A stretch of 5,860 bases of DNA. Origin: Aquifex aeolicus (GTDB lineage Bacteria; Aquificota; Aquificia; Aquificales; Aquificaceae). Both the position numbers and the translations under genes were made by a program. Positions 1-5,270 of this stretch are shown here, in pieces; position 1 is the first letter of the stretch; the number at the start of each line of letters is the position of its first letter. Below the pieces are notes generated by a model. That model made no database searches and was not told the DNA's origin. It saw only the letters and a list, made by a program, of their open reading frames with translations. The stretch lies in the NCBI GenBank assembly GCA_015661465.1, contig DQVZ01000004.1, positions 1 to 5,860 on the forward strand, read 5' to 3'.

Positions 1-467
1 AAATCGAACACAAAAATACGAACATCATCCTTTATGTAAGGGGGACTTTCCTCTATATACGGATTTTCCGGACCTGCCACCTCTGCACATATGACCAAGT
101 CAGGATTTTCATCGAGTATTCTAAGGTCAATAAGGTCTTCCAGTCTATCGGTGGTAAAAGGACAGATAAATCCTCCTCTCGAAAGGGCGTAGTAGTTTTC
201 TCCATACTTGAATATTCTCGTGTTATAGCCATCAACTTTTTCTTCTACCCAAAAGGGTGCTTCGAATTGCTCTTTTAATCCGGTTTCCAACATAAAAATT
301 CTTCCTATATGGGGATATCCCCATATAACGAAATCTTTGAATATAACGGTACCTCTGGGTATATCTTTGTAATCATCGTTAAATCTTAAATACTCAAGAC
401 CGAAAGCTTCTTCACTTCTTACTTTTTTCTTTTTTAGTGCATCTCTTACTATGTCAGGACTAATCAC
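1..467 (-). CDS. ATP-dependent RNA ligase, Pab1020/MthRnl (Rnl3) family, 5' part
   Basis: Read from the sequence: a GTG at 467-465 opens a frame of 155 codons that continues past the left edge, so only the N-terminal part is present. It has the nucleotidyltransferase motifs in order: motif I EEKVDGYN with the probable AMP-accepting Lys at residue 77, SRGGF at 96-100 followed by CPFTTDR, the motif III region with Glu129 in AEVAGPENPY, and FVFD at 152-155. The GYPHI segment near residue 50 and this spacing match archaeal RNA ligases such as Pyrococcus Pab1020 and Methanothermobacter MthRnl, which seal or circularise RNA by way of lysyl-AMP and RNA-adenylate. An in-frame TAA lies directly before the GTG and the next ATG would be residue 59, so GTG is the only sensible start. 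No clear ribosome binding site precedes it. It lies 24 bases after purQ and probably shares its transcript. The C-terminal dimerisation part is outside the window. Confidence 0.88.
   Translation of the reverse strand, partial: MISPDIVRDALKKKKVRSEEAFGLEYLRFNDDYKDIPRGTVIFKDFVIWGYPHIGRIFMLETGLKEQFEAPFWVEEKVDGYNTRIFKYGENYYALSRGGFICPFTTDRLEDLIDLRILDENPDLVICAEVAGPENPYIEESPPYIKDDVRIFVFD
306..327. repeat. perfect 22-bp palindrome inside the RNA ligase gene
   Basis: Positions 306-327 equal their own reverse complement over 22 bases, centred between 316 and 317 on GATATC, with GGGG/CCCC flanked by TATAT/ATATA. It lies over the codons for IWGYPHI, a segment that resembles a conserved part of the ligase family, so coding constraint may explain it. 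It could cruciform or form a perfect RNA self-complementary site. Confidence 0.6.
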
Positions 468-484
468 TTAATTAAGAATACCAT
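464..484 (-). other. possible six-codon leader ORF coupled to the RNA ligase
   Basis: Between the purQ stop and the ligase start there is a tiny frame MVFLIK. Its ATG is at 484-482 and its TGA at 466-464, so the stop overlaps the ligase GTG as GTGA. An AGGG lies 11 bases before the ATG, inside the end of purQ. This could let ribosomes finishing purQ re-initiate and be handed to the ligase, which lacks its own Shine-Dalgarno sequence. It may equally be chance in a short AT-rich gap. Confidence 0.2.
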
Positions 485-490
485 AAATCT

Positions 491-1174
491 TTATTCCCTA
501 AGCAAGGAATACCATAACATCAAACCATCGTGGGATCCTAAGATATCTTCAGATGCTCTTTCTGGATGGGGCATTATTCCAAAGACATTACCTTCTTTAT
601 TCATAACTCCGGCTATATTGGATACCGAACCGTTCGGATTGCTTTCATCACTAACTCTTCCCTCTTCGTCACAATATCTGAACAATATCTGGCCTCTGTT
701 TTCCATTTGTTTTAATTCTTCCTCAGTAATGTAATATCTTCCGTCATGATGAGCTATAGGAATTCTCAGAACTTCTCCTTTGTCAAGTTCCCTGGTAAAG
801 GCAGTATTGTCATTTTCTACACGTAAGTTAACCCATTTGCATATGAATTTTCCGTTTATGTTGGGAAGTAAAGCTCCGGGAAGGAGTTTAAGTTCAGTAA
901 GTATTTGGAAACCGTTGCAAATGCCTATAACGTATTTACCCTTTTGGGCAGATTCATAAACAGCTTCGGCAAGAGGAGTTTTAGATGCAAGAGCTCCGGG
1001 TCTTAGATAATCTCCAAATGAAAAACCTCCGGGTAAAATGACGCAATCGTATTTGGAAAGCTCTTTTTGATTCCAAAGTACAAACTCAACATCTTTCTCA
1101 AGAACATCACGTATCACGTAGTAGGTGTCGTAATCACAATTGGACCCGGGAAAAACACAAATGGCAAATTTCAT
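491..1174 (-). CDS. purQ: phosphoribosylformylglycinamidine synthase, glutaminase subunit PurQ
   Basis: PurQ is the class I glutamine amidotransferase subunit of FGAM synthase. It frees ammonia from glutamine and passes it to PurL, which converts FGAR to FGAM in step four of purine synthesis in the cytoplasm. The 227-residue length is normal for stand-alone PurQ. The start VFPGSNCDYD is diagnostic, followed by ILPGGFSFGDYLRPGA, the nucleophile elbow GICNGFQ with Cys86, IAHHDGRY, and GIMPHPER with His203 and Glu205 completing the Cys-His-Glu triad. The ATG at 1174 has no Shine-Dalgarno sequence, and a TATAAT lies only 9-14 bases upstream, so the mRNA is probably leaderless. Neither purS, which often lies upstream, nor purL is here. 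It is divergent from the HerA-like gene and followed by the RNA ligase gene. All key residues are intact. Confidence 0.97.
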   Translation of the reverse strand: MKFAICVFPGSNCDYDTYYVIRDVLEKDVEFVLWNQKELSKYDCVILPGGFSFGDYLRPGALASKTPLAEAVYESAQKGKYVIGICNGFQILTELKLLPGALLPNINGKFICKWVNLRVENDNTAFTRELDKGEVLRIPIAHHDGRYYITEEELKQMENRGQILFRYCDEEGRVSDESNPNGSVSNIAGVMNKEGNVFGIMPHPERASEDILGSHDGLMLWYSLLRE

Positions 1175-1216
1175 AAGGATTGATTATAAATATTTATCGG
1201 AAGAGGTGCCTCAATT
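1175..1216. promoter_or_regulatory. divergent promoter region, purQ / HerA-like gene
   Basis: These 42 bases separate two divergent genes. A 12-base palindrome ATAAATATTTAT lies at 1186-1197. On the minus strand a perfect TATAAT (1188-1183) would put the purQ start site near 1176, two bases or so before its ATG; the best -35 is TTGAGG (1214-1209), 20 bases away, so weak. On the plus strand TATAAA (1185-1190) is a candidate -10 with a start near 1197; its -35 would fall inside purQ and matches poorly. The two -10 candidates overlap, so the promoters could exclude each other. GAGGTG at 1203-1208 is the ribosome binding site of the plus-strand gene. Confidence 0.5.
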
Positions 1217-2869
1217 ATGAAAGTAGGTATAGTCCTTGGAACAAAGCCTTCCAATCCTCTTGAATTCTGGATTGGAGTCGAGAAGGGAAAGTTCGTCCAA
1301 CTTGATGATATTATAGTGGTTAATTCAAAAATAGATGGTTCCAATCAAGAAATAAAGTTCTACGGTGTAGTTCAAGAAGTTATAAAGTACCTCGAAGGCG
1401 TAGAACTGGTTTACGATGCCCAGCTTGTAAACAGCGGGGTAGTTCCCGCAAATTTAGCTTACATGGCAAAGGTTTCCGTAACAAGAATAGAACCTGAGGT
1501 TTTTATCCCTCCTACACCTGGGGATTACGCTTACAAAGCTGAAGGTTTGGACTTCGAAAAAGCTCTTTATTACGACAATATGAAGAGGAAAATTCCCGCT
1601 GGGCTTACCAGAAACGGAAATGTGGTTTACCTTAACTACGATTTTGTAAATGGAAGAGAAGGAGCACATATATCCATATCAGGGATGTCCGGAGTAGCTA
1701 CTAAGACCTCTTATGCGTTGTTTCTCCTTTACTCTATATTCCAAAAAGCTGATGACAGGAGTAAAATTCACGGGATTATTTTTAACGTTAAAGGTAAAGA
1801 CCTGTTATGGATAGATAAAAGAAACAAGAGGTTTTCAAAGGAAGATAGAGAAGCCTTTGAAAAATTAGGACTTCCTCCTGAGCCGTTTAAGAACGTTGCT
1901 TTCTACGCTCCTCCTGAAATGGAATGGAGCAATGTCCCCTTGTCGGGTGAAAGGAAAACGGGAATAAACGTATACAAATGGTCTATGAAGGATTTTGCAA
2001 AGGAGGGTTTAATTAAATTTTTATTTGCTGAAGGGGATGAGGGGACTTCTAATTTACACTACTTAATAGACAGGGTTTCCGATAAACTCAAGCAGTTAGC
2101 GGAGAATAGCCCTGCGGAAGCACTTCTTGATGAATACGGGAGGGAAATAAATTCACTAAATCAAGTCCTCAAAATGCTTCAGGAAATTTTGGAAGAAAGG
2201 GATAAGGATAAAGATAGATTTAAAGAGTGGTTCGGTAATGCAACACAGGCAACGGTGTACGCCTTCTTGAGACGTTTTGAACACGCAATATATTACGTTA
2301 AGTCTTTTGTCCATGGAGAGGAAACCAAAAATATAAACTGGAGAGACCATCAGCTCACGGTAATAGATATTTCAGACCTTCACAGTATAGCCAAAATGTT
2401 TGTTGTAGGTTCTATTCTAAAAAAGATATTCAAGGAGAAAGAAGAAACGGGAAACCCTTATCCTAAAGTTTTCGTAGTTTTAGATGAATTGAACAAATAC
2501 GCTCCTAAGGATAAGTGGAGTCCTATAAAGGACATACTTTTAGATATAGCTGAAAGGGGAAGGAGTTTGGGGGTAATACTCATCGGTGCTCAACAAACGG
2601 CAAGTGAAATCGAAAAAAGAATAGTGGCAAATGCTGCTGTAAAAGTAACGGGAAGACTTGACAGCAGTGAAGTCCTCAGTAAAGAGTATGAGTTCCTAAC
2701 GGGAAATTTCCGTCAGAGGGCTATAATGCTTAAGAAGGGAACGATGATACTTTACCAGCCCGATATTCCTAATCCTATAATGATAAAATTCCCGTTAGCT
2801 CCGTGGGCTACCAAAAAAGAGGAGGTGGAGGAGGAGATAAGTGTTCCGGAAGAGTTTAATCACTTTTAG
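1217..2869 (+). CDS. HerA/FtsK-type ATPase with N-terminal HAS barrel
   Basis: A 550-residue P-loop ATPase of the HerA/FtsK group, ring-forming DNA pumps. The N-terminus (about 1-95) looks like a HAS barrel: GIVLGTKPSNPLEFWIGV and later GVV, NSGVVPANLAYMAKV. The ATPase core begins near 145. Its Walker A region reads GMSGVATKTS, with Lys163 and Thr164, but lacks the usual Gly before Lys and has Met where the first Gly is expected. Walker B is VFVVLDELNKYAPK with Asp423 and Glu424. ERGRSLG (446-452) and IGAQQTASEI (456-465) fit the sensor and Arg-rich segment of HerA. A long charged helical part occupies about 290-350. The tail is acidic (EEVEEEI). GAGGTG lies eight bases before the ATG. HerA usually works with nuclease NurA, but none is in the window. 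The partner and substrate are unknown; a role in DNA end processing or segregation is inference. Confidence 0.8.
   Translation: MKVGIVLGTKPSNPLEFWIGVEKGKFVQLDDIIVVNSKIDGSNQEIKFYGVVQEVIKYLEGVELVYDAQLVNSGVVPANLAYMAKVSVTRIEPEVFIPPTPGDYAYKAEGLDFEKALYYDNMKRKIPAGLTRNGNVVYLNYDFVNGREGAHISISGMSGVATKTSYALFLLYSIFQKADDRSKIHGIIFNVKGKDLLWIDKRNKRFSKEDREAFEKLGLPPEPFKNVAFYAPPEMEWSNVPLSGERKTGINVYKWSMKDFAKEGLIKFLFAEGDEGTSNLHYLIDRVSDKLKQLAENSPAEALLDEYGREINSLNQVLKMLQEILEERDKDKDRFKEWFGNATQATVYAFLRRFEHAIYYVKSFVHGEETKNINWRDHQLTVIDISDLHSIAKMFVVGSILKKIFKEKEETGNPYPKVFVVLDELNKYAPKDKWSPIKDILLDIAERGRSLGVILIGAQQTASEIEKRIVANAAVKVTGRLDSSEVLSKEYEFLTGNFRQRAIMLKKGTMILYQPDIPNPIMIKFPLAPWATKKEEVEEEISVPEEFNHF
2820..2836 (+). promoter_or_regulatory. 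stacked Shine-Dalgarno sites for the amidase gene
   Basis: AGGAGGTG at 2820-2827 is an eight-base match to the 16S anti-Shine-Dalgarno sequence, 13 bases before the GTG at 2841. It runs into GGAGGAGGAG, whose last GGAGG ends six bases before the GTG. The same bases encode the acidic tail of the HerA-like ATPase. This site, with the in-frame TAA at 2838-2840, fixes the amidase start at 2841 and suggests coupled translation. Confidence 0.85.
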
Positions 2870-3914
2870 TATATTTATACTACTTGTCAACCTTGCATTT
2901 CCAAAAACCCTTGTAAAAGTAAGATACGGAATCCATAAAGATAAAATAAGGTTGGTTCTTGACCTCAGTAAGCCCGTAAAGTACAGAGTATTTCGTTTAG
3001 AAAAACCTTACAGGGTGGTTATTGATATCTTCGATAAAAGGGTAAAGATACTTAAAATCAGACTTCCCAAAAGATTCAAATACAAAATAGGTAATCATAA
3101 TTGGGGCAAGAGAATTGTAATAAAACCTCCCGAGAAATTCAAAGTAAGAAGTTTTATACTAAAGAATCCGCCGAGACTTGTCGTAGACCTGACTAAAGAT
3201 AAAAAGTTTAGATTTAAACCAAAATTTACTAAAAAGGTTATAGTTATAGATGCCGGACATGGAGGGAAAGACCCGGGAGCTATAGGCTGGAGAGGGATAA
3301 AGGAAAAATGGGTTAACCTTCAAATAGCCAGATATCTCGCCTATTACCTGAGGAAAGACGGAAGATTTAAAGTTATCATGACCCGGTGGGGAGACTATTA
3401 CGTTCCTCTACAGAAAAGAGCTCAAATAGCCATTAAAAATAAAGCTCATCTCTTTGTGAGTATACATGCGGATGCAGCTCCGCGAAAAAAACCTTATGCA
3501 CGCGGAACCCAAATATTTGCCCTTTCATACAGAAGTGCTGCGGAAAAGAAGAGGGAAATTATTAAGAATAGATATTATGCACAGCTTCTTATAAACGACG
3601 GCGGAGCCTATTACAGGAATACCCGTATGATACTTACCGATTTGGCTTTTAGAGTTACATTAGAGGAAAGTGTAAAATTTGCAAAAGTTTTAGCGAGGGA
3701 ACTCAAAAGAAATTTAAAAAGGGATGTTCACTTTAAAGGTATAAGAAGAGCAGGATTTGCAGTGCTAAAAACACCGGGAACACCCTCAGTTCTTATAGAA
3801 GTAGGGTTTATTACAAATCCCAAAGAAGCGAGGAAATTAGCAAATTCCCGGTTCCAAAAGAAAGTAGCCTACAGTATATACAGGGCTATTTTGAAGTACT
3901 TTAATCTGAAGTAG
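2841..3914 (+). CDS. secreted N-acetylmuramoyl-L-alanine amidase, AMIN + Amidase_3
   Basis: A zinc amidase that cuts the bond between N-acetylmuramic acid and L-alanine of peptidoglycan, as AmiA/B/C do during cell separation. The 357 residues start with a signal peptide (FRK, then ITFSIFILLVNLAF), so it acts in the periplasm; the cleavage site is not a clean AxA. Residues about 24-115 form an AMIN targeting domain with two copies of the Val-Asp-hydrophobic pattern (RVVIDIFD, RLVVDLTK). Amidase_3 follows from about 133: VIDAGHGGKDPGA with zinc ligand His140, Glu155 in GIKEKW, SIHADA with His209, and catalytic Glu320 in VLIEVGFITNP. The start is GTG, read in a second frame inside the last 29 bases of the HerA-like gene. 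The protein is very basic. It has no LysM or SH3 wall-binding domain. The class is certain; which Ami paralogue it equals is not. Its stop overlaps the convergent minus-strand gene. Confidence 0.93.
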   Translation: MFRKSLITFSIFILLVNLAFPKTLVKVRYGIHKDKIRLVLDLSKPVKYRVFRLEKPYRVVIDIFDKRVKILKIRLPKRFKYKIGNHNWGKRIVIKPPEKFKVRSFILKNPPRLVVDLTKDKKFRFKPKFTKKVIVIDAGHGGKDPGAIGWRGIKEKWVNLQIARYLAYYLRKDGRFKVIMTRWGDYYVPLQKRAQIAIKNKAHLFVSIHADAAPRKKPYARGTQIFALSYRSAAEKKREIIKNRYYAQLLINDGGAYYRNTRMILTDLAFRVTLEESVKFAKVLARELKRNLKRDVHFKGIRRAGFAVLKTPGTPSVLIEVGFITNPKEARKLANSRFQKKVAYSIYRAILKYFNLK

Positions 3915-4716
3915 AAGAAATTTTCCTAGCGAATTCCGGATTTCTGGAAAGTATGTACTTTACAATCTCTGAAGCTTTCTGTGGATTCATATTAGCAAGG
4001 ATTTCCCCGGCTTTCCTTTCCTTTAATCGCAAAAGCACCTCGGCGGCAAGTTTAGGTGGTAAATTTTCAACCATCGGAGCTATTTCATCTCCCGGAGCTT
4101 TTCCTATAGCTTTTACTATTTTTTCAACTTTCTTTTCCTCTTCTTCGGATAAAGCCTCAGACTTTAGAGCTTTGAGTCTCTCCCTTTCTTCTTTTAACTC
4201 CTTTAGTTTCCGTTCAATAATGTTTAAAAGCATTTTATAATCCTTTACTAAGTTATTTTCCAAATCCTTTTTAATAGATTTTTGAACAGCACTTTCCGAG
4301 AAAGTAAAACCGAAAAAAAGGATACACACGGAAAGAATTTTCTTGAGTAAGTTTATAAAACTAAGTTCCTGAATGGATAATGAGATTTCCCTCTTCAGGT
4401 TTTCCCTTTCCTTTTTTTCCTCTACTATCTCCAAAGCCTTTATCTCCCTCTTTACATCGAAGATTTCACCAAGGACCTTTCTTTCTTCTTCTTCAAGTTT
4501 CTTTATCTTTTCCTTTATGTCGTTTATTTTCTCTGTAATGGCTCTTAACCTGTATATACCTTCTATAGAGGAAATATGAATTCTTAGTTCTTCATACTCT
4601 GAGAACAGCTTTGCTAAATTTTTCTCCAGCTTTACACGCTTTTCCCAGAGCTCTGTTAAAACTTTTTTTAGCTCCTCTTCCTTTTTTTCCTTTATCTGTC
4701 TTACTTTTTCAAACAT
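3901..4716 (-). CDS. FliJ-like coiled coil fused to a MotE/YlxF-like (MgtE_N) domain
   Basis: One uninterrupted frame of 271 residues with three parts. Residues 1-118 are Lys/Glu-rich coiled coil, starting MFEKVRQIKEKKEEE and ending with KALEIVEEKKERENLKRE, the layout and size expected for FliJ, the flagellar export stalk/chaperone that works with FliI and FlhA. Residues 122-140 (LLKKILSVCILFFGFTFS) form one membrane segment or uncleaved signal, with Lys on the inner side. Residues 145-200 are coiled coil again, and 207-262 (IAPMVENLPPKLAAEVLL, ILANMNPQKASEIVKYIL) match the helical MgtE_N-type repeat of MotE and Bacillus YlxF. In Bacillus, ylxF follows fliJ, so the joined order fits. The topology predicted is N-terminus in, C-terminus out. 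The ATG overlaps the fumarase stop by eight bases. No ATG, GTG or TTG restarts the second half; AGGA ten bases before an ATA at 4356 is a remote possibility. The MotE part is more secure than the FliJ part. Confidence 0.72.
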   Translation of the reverse strand: MFEKVRQIKEKKEEELKKVLTELWEKRVKLEKNLAKLFSEYEELRIHISSIEGIYRLRAITEKINDIKEKIKKLEEEERKVLGEIFDVKREIKALEIVEEKKERENLKREISLSIQELSFINLLKKILSVCILFFGFTFSESAVQKSIKKDLENNLVKDYKMLLNIIERKLKELKEERERLKALKSEALSEEEEKKVEKIVKAIGKAPGDEIAPMVENLPPKLAAEVLLRLKERKAGEILANMNPQKASEIVKYILSRNPEFARKISSTSD

Positions 4717-5266
4717 CTATCTTCGCATACTTTTTCCTACCTTCTTCAAATATATCGCCGCCGTAGATATCGTTTGCCACCACTACCGGAAAATCTTCAA
4801 CGTATAACCTTCTTATAGCCTCAGTTCCCAAGTCCTCGTAGGCTATTAGTTCGGAACTCTTTATATGTTTTTGTAAAAGAGTTGCTACACCACCTACGGC
4901 TGCAAAGTAAACCGCTTTGTATTTCTTAAGGAGTTCCCTCACTTGTGGACTTCTATAACCTTTTCCTATCATCCCTTTTAGTCCGAGTTTCAATAGATGT
5001 TCTACGTATTTATCCATTCTTATAGCAGTAGTGGGACCTGCTGAACCTATTATCTGGCCTGGTTTTGGTGGAGTGGGTCCTACATAGTAGATTATTTGAC
5101 CCTGCAAGTCTATAGGAAGACTTTCACCCTTAAGTATAGTTTCAACCATTCTCTTGTGAGCAGCATCACGAGCAGTGTAAATATATCCGGTTATTAAAAC
5201 TTTATCCCCTACCCTTAACTGCTCTATTACCTCGTCCGTGAGAGGAGTGGTTATTCTTTTTCCCAT
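4709..5266 (-). CDS. class I fumarate hydratase, beta (C-terminal) subunit
   Basis: The smaller subunit of an iron-sulfur, two-subunit class I fumarase, which interconverts fumarate and L-malate; the related L(+)-tartrate dehydratase has the same fold. In Aquificales this step belongs to the reductive TCA cycle of carbon fixation. The 185 residues match the fumarase C-terminal domain in length and in motifs: TARDAAHKR at 31-39, GPTPPKPGQIIGSAGPTTAIRMD at about 63-85 (split here only by its loop), GKG at 101-103, AVGGVATL, and VEDFPVVVANDIYGGD near 157-171. The 4Fe-4S cysteines lie in the alpha subunit, which is not in this window, so the two subunit genes are apart. The ATG at 5266 is four bases after the aspS stop, and the last eight bases overlap the next gene. 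Tartrate dehydratase cannot be excluded by sequence alone but is unlikely in an autotroph. Confidence 0.9.
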   Translation of the reverse strand: MGKRITTPLTDEVIEQLRVGDKVLITGYIYTARDAAHKRMVETILKGESLPIDLQGQIIYYVGPTPPKPGQIIGSAGPTTAIRMDKYVEHLLKLGLKGMIGKGYRSPQVRELLKKYKAVYFAAVGGVATLLQKHIKSSELIAYEDLGTEAIRRLYVEDFPVVVANDIYGGDIFEEGRKKYAKIDV

Positions 5267-5270
5267 AACT

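Noticed and set aside
53..235. Minus-strand 60-residue frame beginning MMAITREYS
   Set aside because: It lies in another frame of the RNA ligase gene on the same strand, and the ligase frame has the family motifs.
1454..1669. Minus-strand 71-residue frame inside the HerA-like gene
   Set aside because: Antisense shadow with no ribosome binding site and no recognisable domain; the plus-strand frame is clearly coding.
2156..2350. Minus-strand 64-residue frame inside the HerA-like gene
   Set aside because: Antisense shadow of a charged helical stretch, no supporting signals.
3934..3949. Small hairpin TTCCGG-ATTT-CTGGAA just past the amidase stop as a terminator
   Set aside because: The stem is six pairs with one G-U wobble and no T-run follows; it also lies within coding sequence of the convergent gene.
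3953..4240. Plus-strand 95-residue frame rich in Ser and Phe
   Set aside because: It is the antisense of the Lys/Glu-rich coiled-coil gene; reverse-reading such codons gives Ser/Phe/Leu runs without stops. No ribosome binding site or family likeness.
4373..4579. Plus-strand 68-residue hydrophobic frame resembling a membrane protein
   Set aside because: Same antisense effect of the coiled-coil gene; the apparent hydrophobicity comes from complementing AAA/GAA codons.
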